A DNA stretch of 5,008 nucleotides, from the NCBI GenBank assembly GCA_025935655.1, contig JAICUV010000248.1, positions 1 through 5,008 of the forward strand. The letters run 5' to 3'. Of the stretch, positions 1-5,006 are shown one piece after another. This stretch comes from Chloroflexota bacterium. Lineage in GTDB: Bacteria; Chloroflexota; Limnocylindria; Limnocylindrales; CSP1-4. The notes beneath the pieces were generated by a model. That model was not told the DNA's origin. It was given only the letters and a program-made list of their open reading frames with translations, and made no database searches. Each line of letters starts with the position of its first letter. The stretch's first letter is position 1. The translations under genes and the position numbers were made by a program.

Positions 1-288
1 CAGGGCGACCGCACGGTGGGGGAGCTCGCGGCGCCGTTCGCGATGTCCCAGCCGGCCGTCTCGCGGCACCTCAAGGTGCTGGAGTCGGCGGGGCTCATCA
101 CGCGCTCCCGCCGGGCGACCGCCCGGCTCAGCCACCTCGAGGCGGACCCGCTCCGGGCTGCATCGGACTGGCTGGCCCGCTACCGGCAGTTCTGGGAGGA
201 ACGCTACGAGCAGCTCGACGAGCTCCTCGAGACCCTCAAGGAAGCGGCGTCGACCGACGCCGCGAGCAAGGAAGGACGCGTCCCGTGA
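1..288 (+). CDS. ArsR-family winged-helix transcriptional repressor (5' end outside window)
   Basis: This is the C-terminal 95 residues of an ArsR/SmtB-type DNA-binding repressor. The reading frame is open from base 1, so the true start lies upstream; the GTG at 16 is an internal valine. The visible part begins inside the helix-turn-helix. TVGELAAPFAMSQPAVSRHL is the helix-turn plus recognition helix, and KVLESAGLITRSRRATA leads into the beta-wing. A C-terminal helix rich in W, E and L (about residues 56-80, WLARYRQFWEERYEQLDELL) is typical of the dimerisation helix in ArsR proteins paired with SRPBCC genes. The missing N-terminus would be expected to hold the ADPTRR-type helix. No cysteine metal site is visible, so a metal sensor is unlikely from this part. 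The stop overlaps the next start (GTGA, 285-288), which marks it as the first visible gene of a three-gene operon that it probably autoregulates. The operator would lie outside the window. The family call is firm; the ligand is unknown. Confidence 0.93.
   Translation, partial: QGDRTVGELAAPFAMSQPAVSRHLKVLESAGLITRSRRATARLSHLEADPLRAASDWLARYRQFWEERYEQLDELLETLKEAASTDAASKEGRVP
268..276 (+). promoter_or_regulatory. Shine-Dalgarno sequence for the SRPBCC gene
   Basis: AAGGAAGGA lies inside the end of the ArsR coding sequence and finishes 8 nt before the GTG at 285. It supports the GTG start that overlaps the ArsR stop codon, and it argues for independent initiation in addition to coupling. Confidence 0.7.
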
Positions 289-785
289 CGACCCGCACCG
301 CAACCCCGATCAAGGTCATCGCCGAGCCGGGCCTGCCGTTCGTCGGCACGGAGCGGGAGGTCGACGCGCCACGGGACCTCGTGTTCCGCTGCTTCGCGGA
401 GCCGGAGCTCCTGCGCCAGTGGCTGGGGCCGAAGCGCCTCGAGATGCGCATCGACGAGTTCGAACTCCGCGATGGCGGGCGCTACCGCTACGTGCACATC
501 GAGCCGGACGGCACGGAGTACGGCTTCCACGGCGTGTTCCACGGGGCGCAGACGCCGGACTCCATGACCCAGACGTTCGAGTTCGACGGGGCACCCGGGC
601 ACGTGTCCCTGGACCGCATCGAGCTGGTGGACCTCGCAGACGGGCGGACGCTGGTGCGGTCGCACTCGGTCCACCAGTCGGTGGAGGCCCGGGACGCGAT
701 GGTCACCCACGGCATGGCGGACGGGATGGAGCAGGGCTACCAGAAGCTCGACACGCTGCTGGCCGGCCTCCGGGCAGCCCGATGA
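285..785 (+). CDS. SRPBCC (AHSA1/START-like) domain protein
   Basis: This 166-aa protein has the SRPBCC/AHSA1 fold, a helix-grip domain with a deep hydrophobic cavity that binds lipids or other small hydrophobic ligands. Family hallmarks are visible. They are EREVDAPRDLVFRCF (residues 23-37, first strand and helix), ELLRQWLGP (41-49), a GGRYRY strand turn (64-69), FHGVFH (81-86) and the long C-terminal helix GMEQGYQKLDTLLAGL (147-162) that closes the cavity. The length is normal for a single-domain member. The GTG start is chosen because it overlaps the ArsR stop as GTGA and has a good Shine-Dalgarno sequence 8 nt upstream. ArsR–AHSA1 pairs are a common actinobacterial arrangement in which the repressor controls its neighbour. 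The actual ligand or reaction cannot be read from sequence. The alternative name 'activator of Hsp90 ATPase homologue 1-like' reflects fold only and does not imply a chaperone role. Confidence 0.93.
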   Translation: MTTRTATPIKVIAEPGLPFVGTEREVDAPRDLVFRCFAEPELLRQWLGPKRLEMRIDEFELRDGGRYRYVHIEPDGTEYGFHGVFHGAQTPDSMTQTFEFDGAPGHVSLDRIELVDLADGRTLVRSHSVHQSVEARDAMVTHGMADGMEQGYQKLDTLLAGLRAAR

Positions 786-1210
786 CGGCCATGGAGTTCA
801 AGCTCGAGGTCGTGGTGATCCCCGTGACCGACGTGGATCGTGCGAAGGCGTTCTACGCGGACGGCTGCGGGTTCCACGTGGACGTGGACCAGGAGCTGTC
901 CCCCGAGTTCCGGGTCGTGCAGCTCACGCCGCCGGGGAGCGGCTGCTCGGTCACGTTCGGCAAGGGCATGGCCGCCATGGAGCCGGGGACGCTCAAGGGC
1001 GTGCAGCTGTGCGTCGCGGACATCGACGCCGCCCAGGCGCTGTACGCCGCCCGGGGCGTGCCGGTGACGCCGGTCCGCCACCACGACGGCACGGGTTTCG
1101 TCGACGGCAGGGGGGACGACTGGAACTCGTTCTTCTTCTTCGATGACCCCGACGGCAACTCCTGGGCGGTCCAGGAGAGCCCGAAGATGCGCGCGGCCGC
1201 CGCCGGATAG
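782..1210 (+). CDS. VOC-superfamily (glyoxalase/bleomycin-resistance-like) protein
   Basis: This 142-aa protein is a vicinal-oxygen-chelate fold member with two beta-alpha-beta-beta-beta modules, at about residues 7-60 and 73-132. Diagnostic stretches are VVVIPVTDVDRAKAFYADGC (10-29), the PPGSGCSVTFG strand (50-60), LKGVQLCVADIDAAQALYAA (71-90) and FFDDPDGNSWAVQE (119-132), whose terminal Glu sits at the usual metal-ligand position. The canonical His in the first strand is replaced by a hydrophobic residue, as in the many actinobacterial 'PVsDvDRAkaFY' proteins, so glyoxalase I activity should not be assumed. The ATG at 782 is chosen because ATGA overlaps the SRPBCC stop. An in-frame ATG at 791 is the alternative, and neither has a clear Shine-Dalgarno sequence, which fits translational coupling. 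It is the last gene of the ArsR–SRPBCC–VOC operon. Its substrate is unknown; binding or detoxification of a small molecule is plausible. Confidence 0.93.
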   Translation: MTAMEFKLEVVVIPVTDVDRAKAFYADGCGFHVDVDQELSPEFRVVQLTPPGSGCSVTFGKGMAAMEPGTLKGVQLCVADIDAAQALYAARGVPVTPVRHHDGTGFVDGRGDDWNSFFFFDDPDGNSWAVQESPKMRAAAAG

Positions 1211-1222
1211 GGGAGCGCCGGC

Positions 1223-2296
1223 TCAGGCGAGCGGGGCCCGCGGGTCCCGCAGCCCGAGGCGCCCGGCGACCTCGAAGCTGGTCGCCCACGCACCGCGGTC
1301 CTGGTTGCACAGGACGATGATCGTGATGCCCGCCTCGAGGTGGTGGGCTACCAGGCACGACACGCCCGGGTCCGAGCCGCCGTGGCCCACGACCGTCACC
1401 CGCCCGTCGTCGACGCCCAGGAGGCAGCCGTATCCGTACTGCTCCGGGTCGCCGACCCACGGGGCATGGGGCCGGAACATCGCGGCGAGCAGGTCCGGGC
1501 CGATGAGGCGGCCGCCAAGCAGGGCGTCCACGTACGAGGCGAGGTCGCCGGCGGTCGTGTACATCCCGCCGTCGGGCATGCCGCGCGCCGTGAGGCTGAA
1601 CACGTTCGTGCGGCGCCGCTCGGGCGGACCGTCGTCCACCAGGTAGCCGGTCGCGACACCGGGCGGATCCTCGTCCAGCGCCTCGACGGTCGTCGCGTGC
1701 ATGTCCGCCGGCTCGAGGACCTCACCCGCCATCACCGTGGACCACTCGCGTCCGGTCACCGCCTCCAGCACGAGCCCCACGAGCACGAAGTTCGTGTCCG
1801 AGTACTCGTATGCCACGCCCGGCGGCCGTCGAGCCGGCAGGTCGCGGAACAGGGGCACGAGGTCTGCCGGCACGCGCCCGCGTCCCGGCAGCCGCGCGAT
1901 CGCGGCCTCGAACGAGCCCCAGGTGGGGTCGTCGTCATCGTGGTAGTTGGCGAGGCCGGACGTCTGCGAGAGCAGGTGGTGCAGCGTGTGGGCCGGCGTC
2001 ACGGCGACGGGCAGCTGGTCCGCGGGGAGCAGCTCGACGAGCGGGGTCTCGAGCGAGAGCTCGCCGCGCTCGACGAGCCGGAGCGCGGCCGCGGCGAGCG
2101 TCCACTTGGTGACCGAGGCCACGACGAACCGGGTGTGGAGCGTGTTCGGGAGGCCGTGCGCCCGCGACGCCAGCCCCGCTCCGTGGGCGAACAGCGTCTC
2201 CCCGCCGCGCTGGACGAGGACCACCCCGCTGAACTGGCCCGCCGAGGCGCGATCGTCGAGCCATGCGGCGAGCGACGCGAGGTCGATGTCGTGCAT
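1223..2296 (-). CDS. Serine hydrolase, class-C beta-lactamase/esterase fold
   Basis: This 357-aa protein belongs to the beta-lactamase-related serine hydrolases (Pfam Beta-lactamase, PF00144), which include esterases, D-aminopeptidases and penicillin-binding-like proteins. The catalytic tetrad motif SxxK is S61-V-T-K64 in VVASVTKWTLAAA. The second motif is Y165-S-D in YEYSDTNFVLVGLVLEAVTG; the Tyr is the expected general base. The KTG-equivalent is H305-G-G in VGHGGSDPG. The family's LLSQTSGL (108-115) and PDGGMYTTAGDL (241-252) are also present. There is no signal peptide or lipobox, so it is probably cytoplasmic and more likely an esterase or peptidase than a resistance beta-lactamase. An acidic run D120-D123 follows the SGL motif. 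The ATG start lies 37 nt after the MFS stop and has only a weak GGGGA upstream, so it may be the last gene of the MFS transcript. It is convergent with the VOC gene. The natural substrate is unknown. Confidence 0.93.
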   Translation of the reverse strand: MHDIDLASLAAWLDDRASAGQFSGVVLVQRGGETLFAHGAGLASRAHGLPNTLHTRFVVASVTKWTLAAAALRLVERGELSLETPLVELLPADQLPVAVTPAHTLHHLLSQTSGLANYHDDDDPTWGSFEAAIARLPGRGRVPADLVPLFRDLPARRPPGVAYEYSDTNFVLVGLVLEAVTGREWSTVMAGEVLEPADMHATTVEALDEDPPGVATGYLVDDGPPERRRTNVFSLTARGMPDGGMYTTAGDLASYVDALLGGRLIGPDLLAAMFRPHAPWVGDPEQYGYGCLLGVDDGRVTVVGHGGSDPGVSCLVAHHLEAGITIIVLCNQDRGAWATSFEVAGRLGLRDPRAPLA

Positions 2297-2324
2297 CGGG
2301 CGATTGTGGGTCCCCGCGCAAGTG

Positions 2325-2358
2325 GCCGGCGGGTCAGCCTGCAGGTGCGCCCGCCGGC
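2325..2358 (-). other. 9-bp inverted repeat around the MFS stop codon (possible weak stem-loop)
   Basis: GCCGGCGGG at 2325-2333 and its exact reverse complement CCCGCCGGC at 2350-2358 are separated by 16 nt that contain the MFS stop codon (2334-2336). In - strand RNA this could form a very GC-rich stem. No U-run follows, so an intrinsic terminator is not supported. It could stabilise the 3' end of the MFS message, dampen read-through into the serine hydrolase, or be a chance product of the high GC content. Confidence 0.3.
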
Positions 2359-3569
2359 GCCGCGTCGGTCGCCGGGCCGAGCCGTCGGACCGTGATGGCG
2401 AGGAAACCGGCGCCCGCGGCGCACAGGAGACCGGCGCCGGCGATCGCCACGCCGAGCCCAGCGTCCAGCGAGATCGCGCCCATGAGCGGCGGGTAGATCA
2501 CGGCCCCCGCGACCCCCGCCGAGGCGAGGAGGCTCGTCACCGCGTCCTTGTGCACCAGCGAGATCCTGCCGCCGACGAGGATGATCCCGGGGTACACGGG
2601 CCCGAGCACGAAGCCTGTCAGGGCGAACAGCGCGATCGACCCCGCCGTGGACGGCACGACGACCGCGGCGACGAGCGCAAAGGCGGCGACGAGGAAGCCT
2701 GCCAGACCGAGCGTCTCCGGCGGCACGTGGTGCCCGAACCGGGCCACGACAAGCCGGCTCGCGGCGAGCGACACCCAGAACAGCGTCAGGGCGGTCGCTG
2801 CGAGGGCGAGGTCGACGTCGGCGAGGAACCGCACGAGCCAGCTGGACACGCCCACCTCCGCGGCGACGTAGCACGCGATCGACAGGCTGGCGGCCACCAG
2901 CGGCACCGTGACGCGCAGCCGCACGGACGGCCCCGACGCCCGGTCCGGCGCCCCCTCGATCGGCGCGAGCGCGAGCATCACGCCGGCGATCGCGATCGGG
3001 ACCGCGGCGAGCGCCATCGCGCCGGTCCAGGCGAGCCCCAGGCCCACGAGCGCCGCCATGGCCAGCGGGGCGATCACGGCCCCCACGCTGTACGCGAAGT
3101 GCACGGAGTTGATCGCGCGACCCTGGATCGCCCCGGTGAACGCGGCCAGGAACAGGCCCTGGATGCCGACCTCGATCATGCCGCTGCCGAAGCCGCGCAG
3201 CGCGCCGGCGACCAGGAACACGGGCCACACGGGCACGAGCGCGCCCACGGTGCCCAGGAACAGGATCGCGATCGCGCCGAGGAGCAGCGGACGCCGCCCG
3301 GTGCGCGATACCGCCCAGCCGGTGACGAGACAGCCCGCGAGGAACATGGCGGTGAACACGCCGTAGGCGAGTCCCATGTCCGCGTCGTTGACGACGAGAT
3401 CGCGCTGGATCTCCCGGATCAGCGACGGGACCACGAGGCCCGTCCAGCCGATCATCGTGAACGCGAGCAGGCCGCCGCCGATGAGGAGGAGCTGTCCGTT
3501 CCGGCCGTCGCGCACGCTGGGATCCCGTGATTCCCCGCGTCGCGAGGCCGCGACGGGCGGGAGGTTCAA
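2334..3569 (-). CDS. MFS transporter, FucP/sugar-proton-symporter-like
   Basis: This is an integral membrane protein of up to 411 aa with about 12 hydrophobic segments, the usual size and topology for the major facilitator superfamily. The segments begin near LLLIGGGLLAFTMIGWTGLV (27-46) and end near GVAIAGAGLLCAAGAGFLAI (373-392). The loop 2-3 signature is GWAVSRTGRRP (84-94). The stretch around YVAAEVGVSSWLVRFL (234-249), at the start of the second half, is characteristic of the FucP-like (fucose/glucose:H+ symporter) branch. A charged central loop lies at about 204-218. The substrate and the direction of transport cannot be read. The start is uncertain. TTG at 3569 keeps a 12-nt gap to the upstream gene but has no Shine-Dalgarno sequence. 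GTG at 3515 (residue 19) would remove a polar tail and also lacks a strong one. It lies directly behind the 66-aa gene and probably shares its SOS-box promoter. The C-terminal tail is Ala/Pro/Gly-rich. Confidence 0.92.
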   Translation of the reverse strand: MNLPPVAASRRGESRDPSVRDGRNGQLLLIGGGLLAFTMIGWTGLVVPSLIREIQRDLVVNDADMGLAYGVFTAMFLAGCLVTGWAVSRTGRRPLLLGAIAILFLGTVGALVPVWPVFLVAGALRGFGSGMIEVGIQGLFLAAFTGAIQGRAINSVHFAYSVGAVIAPLAMAALVGLGLAWTGAMALAAVPIAIAGVMLALAPIEGAPDRASGPSVRLRVTVPLVAASLSIACYVAAEVGVSSWLVRFLADVDLALAATALTLFWVSLAASRLVVARFGHHVPPETLGLAGFLVAAFALVAAVVVPSTAGSIALFALTGFVLGPVYPGIILVGGRISLVHKDAVTSLLASAGVAGAVIYPPLMGAISLDAGLGVAIAGAGLLCAAGAGFLAITVRRLGPATDAAPAGAPAG

Positions 3570-3581
3570 CCGTATCAGGCG

Positions 3582-3782
3582 TCAGGCGGCGCGGCGCTCC
3601 CATACGAAGACGTCCCCGCACGCGCACTGGTAGGCCCATCGCTCGACGCGCGGCTCACCGAGATGCGCGACGACCTCGGGCGTCCGATCGCGCTCGGCGC
3701 GAAGCGTCCCGTTCGCGTGGCGATGCTGCACGACGGGGAATCGCCGCGGGTCGCTCGTCATGTCCACCAGCCAGCTCGTCAC
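3582..3782 (-). CDS. Small 66-aa protein with C-terminal CxC motif, function unknown, probably SOS-controlled
   Basis: I do not recognise this family. The 66-residue product is basic and hydrophilic, without membrane segment or signal peptide. Its C-terminal part WAYQCACGDVFVWERR has a C53-x-C55-G knuckle flanked by aromatic residues, resembling half of a zinc ribbon. No second cysteine pair exists, but H20, H22 and H40 could supply further ligands (inference). Third codon positions are G/C in about 58 of 66 codons, matching the neighbours and supporting a real gene. The GTG at 3782 is chosen because a strong GGAGGGG lies just upstream; ATG at 3761 (residue 8) is the alternative and lacks a well-spaced Shine-Dalgarno sequence. 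Both candidate starts sit in a repeated TGACGAGC. The gene lies immediately downstream of a perfect LexA-type palindrome and a TATACT -10 element, and its stop is 12 nt before the MFS start, so it should be the first gene of that transcript. Confidence 0.8.
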   Translation of the reverse strand: MTSWLVDMTSDPRRFPVVQHRHANGTLRAERDRTPEVVAHLGEPRVERWAYQCACGDVFVWERRAA

Positions 3783-3799
3783 GGCCCCTCCATTAGCAT
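3779..3799 (-). other. Six-codon mini-ORF (MLMEGP) overlapping the start of the 66-aa gene
   Basis: In the leader, ATG CTA ATG GAG GGG CCG TGA reads as a six-residue ORF whose TGA overlaps the GTG start of the 66-aa gene (GTGA). It has no Shine-Dalgarno sequence of its own, and its second half is the Shine-Dalgarno sequence of the main gene. It may well be incidental; translation has not been shown. Confidence 0.2.
3785..3791 (-). promoter_or_regulatory. Shine-Dalgarno sequence of the 66-aa gene
   Basis: GGAGGGG on the - strand, with the GGAGG core 4 nt before the GTG at 3782. It is the strongest Shine-Dalgarno match seen on the - strand of the window, and it decides the GTG over the ATG at 3761. 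Confidence 0.7.
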
Positions 3800-3800
3800 A

Positions 3801-3816
3801 TCGAACAGGTGTTCGA
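3801..3816 (-). promoter_or_regulatory. LexA operator (SOS box), perfect 16-bp palindrome
   Basis: TCGAACAGGTGTTCGA consists of two perfect 7-bp arms (TCGAACA/TGTTCGA) around GG. It fits TCGAAC-N4-GTTCGA, the LexA site known from mycobacteria, and on the + strand it fits every position of the Gram-positive consensus CGAACRNRYGTTYG. It starts 18 nt before the GTG of the 66-aa gene and touches the TATACT -10 element, so bound LexA would cover the expected transcription start. It lies in a small AT-richer patch within otherwise very GC-rich DNA. All flanking genes are on the - strand, so the 66-aa gene is the only plausible target. That LexA itself binds here is inferred, since lexA is not in the window. 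Confidence 0.8.
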
Positions 3817-3821
3817 GTATA
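3816..3821 (-). promoter_or_regulatory. Candidate sigma-70-type -10 element (TATACT)
   Basis: TATACT on the - strand matches five of six positions of TATAAT and is one of very few such AT-rich hexamers in the window. It would place the transcription start near 3809, inside the SOS box, with a leader of roughly 27 nt. No convincing -35 is present: CTGACG at 3842-3847 is 20 bp away, longer than optimal, and would overlap the cupin stop codon. Confidence 0.5.
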
Positions 3822-3843
3822 GCCGATCGGGGAGCCGCCGTCG

Positions 3844-4425
3844 TCAGTCGGGCATCGGCTCCGCGGCCACCCAGCGACCGCCGTCGCCGGGCCGGAGGAT
3901 GCGGCTGCGCCCCGAGGCCAGGTCCCACTCGGTCCGCTCGAAGCGGCGCTGGTCGTCGCCGGTGAGGATGAGGCAGTAGGCCGGGTCGCCACGGCCACGG
4001 ACATGACCGTGGTCGTGGATGTCGTCCGGTGGCAGGAGCGTCACGGACTCGCGCGCCGCGACGAGCGTCTCCTCGGCGAGCGTCGGGGCGTCGGTCGGGG
4101 AGGCCGGCCGCCGGTAGCGGCGGTGGGTCTCCAGGCCGGCGACGGTCGCCAGGGCGACCCACACGCGGTGGTCGTGGACGGCGCCCATCTGCCCCTCGAG
4201 CCGGTGGACGAGCATCAGCCGCGGCCCGCGCTCCGGCGCGTGGAGGCGGATCATGCCGCTCGTGTCGCCCAGCTCGCGGATCCGGCCCGCCAGGTACGTC
4301 ACGTCCCCGGCGAGCGTGACGAGGGCGGCGCCGATCGCCGGCAGGTCCGGCGACGGCATCGACGCCGGCCCGGCGATCCGCTCGAGCAGCTCGCGGATCG
4401 GCGCGTCGGGATGGGCGACGGCCAT
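3844..4425 (-). CDS. Cupin-fold metal-dependent protein, cysteine dioxygenase-like
   Basis: This 193-aa protein resembles the cysteine-dioxygenase-type cupins and the related 'predicted metal-dependent enzyme of the double-stranded beta-helix superfamily' group. The first metal motif is H84-D-H86 in GAVHDHRVWVALATVAGLET (81-100), followed by a Y104 strand end in HRRYRR. The third histidine is expected in DDIHDHGHVRG (134-144; H137, H139 or H141). This gives a possible three-His iron site as in thiol dioxygenases. The cross-linking Cys of mammalian cysteine dioxygenase, which lies a few residues after the HxH, is absent here, as in many bacterial relatives, so the substrate is open. The N-terminal 60 residues look helical. 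The ATG at 4425 is 2 nt after the DUF1684 stop and has no Shine-Dalgarno sequence, implying translational coupling. Its stop lies just before the SOS-box promoter region. No clear terminator separates it from the next gene. Confidence 0.82.
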   Translation of the reverse strand: MAVAHPDAPIRELLERIAGPASMPSPDLPAIGAALVTLAGDVTYLAGRIRELGDTSGMIRLHAPERGPRLMLVHRLEGQMGAVHDHRVWVALATVAGLETHRRYRRPASPTDAPTLAEETLVAARESVTLLPPDDIHDHGHVRGRGDPAYCLILTGDDQRRFERTEWDLASGRSRILRPGDGGRWVAAEPMPD

Positions 4426-4427
4426 CG

Positions 4428-5006
4428 TCAGTGGTCGGCCGCGAGCCGCTCGCCGGCCTCGACGCGGATCGGGAGGCGGTTCTCCGCGGGCGTCAGCGGG
4501 CACGAGAAGCGTGGGTCGTAGACGCACGACGGGTGGTACGCGAGGTTGAAGTCGAGCGTCCAGGTCCCGTCCTCCTCGGCCTCGAGGTCGAGGTAGCGCC
4601 CGGCGCCGTAGCTCTCCGTCCCGGACGTCGCGTCGAGGAACGGGACGAACAGCGACTCGTGGACCGTCCCGTCGGCGCTGGCGACGCGGTAGGCGGTGAG
4701 CCGCTGCATCCCGCCGCCGAGCTCGAAGCGGAAGATGCCGGCGCGCTCGGCCGCCCGGAGCTGGCCGTCCGTGGTGGGGATCTGGAACCGGACCGGCTCG
4801 TCGCCCTCGTACGGCTCGAGCGTGAGCTCGTCCGCGATCCACGCGTCATCGACCGGGAAGTACGGGATCCCGGCGAAGGCCTCGCGCTCGGCCGCGGGGA
4901 CCGGACTTCCCGCGCCCTGCTTGAAGTAGGCGTCCTTGTCGGCACGGTACTGCGCGACGGCGTCCTCGTAGGACAGGGTGTGGTGGTGCTCGGCGTCATG
5001 CGTCAT
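4428..5006 (-). CDS. DUF1684 family protein
   Basis: This 192-aa protein belongs to DUF1684 (PF07920), a family of unknown biochemical function widespread in actinobacteria and other bacteria. Recognised family blocks are the KDAYF segment (24-28) with SPVPAAEREAFAGIPYFPVD (34-53), PTTDGQ (77-82), LFVPFLDATSGTESYGAGRY (119-138), and LDFNLAYHPSCVYDPRFSCP (151-170) followed by PAENRLPIRVEAGER. C161 and C169 in the conserved HPSC/FSCP segment, and the acidic and aromatic residues around it, look like a possible active or binding site (inference). There is no signal peptide; the N-terminus is His-rich (HDAEHHH). The ATG at 5006 lies 2 nt from the window edge, so its ribosome binding site cannot be seen and a start further upstream is possible. 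The length is close to normal for the family. It is coupled to the cupin gene 2 nt downstream, and the two probably act in one pathway. Confidence 0.9.
   Translation of the reverse strand: MTHDAEHHHTLSYEDAVAQYRADKDAYFKQGAGSPVPAAEREAFAGIPYFPVDDAWIADELTLEPYEGDEPVRFQIPTTDGQLRAAERAGIFRFELGGGMQRLTAYRVASADGTVHESLFVPFLDATSGTESYGAGRYLDLEAEEDGTWTLDFNLAYHPSCVYDPRFSCPLTPAENRLPIRVEAGERLAADH

Noticed and set aside
419..781. In-frame N-terminal extension of the VOC protein back to 419
   Set aside because: It would lie antiphase over the well-supported SRPBCC gene, its translation is Arg-rich and unlike any domain, and the VOC fold begins right after the ATG at 782, which overlaps the SRPBCC stop.
1130..1141. 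Four tandem TTC codons in the VOC gene, as a possible slippage-prone repeat
   Set aside because: The run encodes the hydrophobic strand before DPDGN, where VOC proteins are normally rich in Phe. Units are 3 nt, so slippage would not shift the frame.
1211..1222. Bidirectional terminator between the convergent VOC and serine hydrolase genes
   Set aside because: The gap is only 12 nt and shows no stem-loop or T-run; any terminator must lie within the coding ends or be factor-dependent.
1928..1939. Run of four aspartates in the serine hydrolase, as a possible calcium-binding motif
   Set aside because: It lies in a variable loop after the SGL motif, and no EF-hand or RTX pattern surrounds it.
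1947..3639. Very long open frames (about 530-550 codons) on both strands across the MFS and serine hydrolase genes
   Set aside because: They are low-complexity Arg/Ala/Gly/Pro-rich or Arg/His/Glu-rich translations without recognisable domains. They arise because high third-position GC removes stop codons from the other frames. The MFS and hydrolase frames have clear family motifs.
3822..3843. Possible intrinsic terminator after the cupin gene
   Set aside because: Only short imperfect GC-rich complementarity around CGATCG is present, with no T-run on the - strand. Read-through from the DUF1684–cupin pair therefore cannot be excluded.
3783..4004. Upstream extension of the 66-aa gene to a start at 4004
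   Set aside because: It would run through the SOS-box gap and antiphase over the cupin gene. The extra residues are Ser/Ala/Pro-rich and unstructured, and the strong Shine-Dalgarno sequence at 3785-3791 marks GTG 3782.
4426..4842. Upstream extension of the cupin gene to 4842
   Set aside because: The extension overlaps the DUF1684 coding region in another frame and gives an Arg/Pro/Ala-rich translation. The recognisable domain fits within the product of the ATG at 4425.
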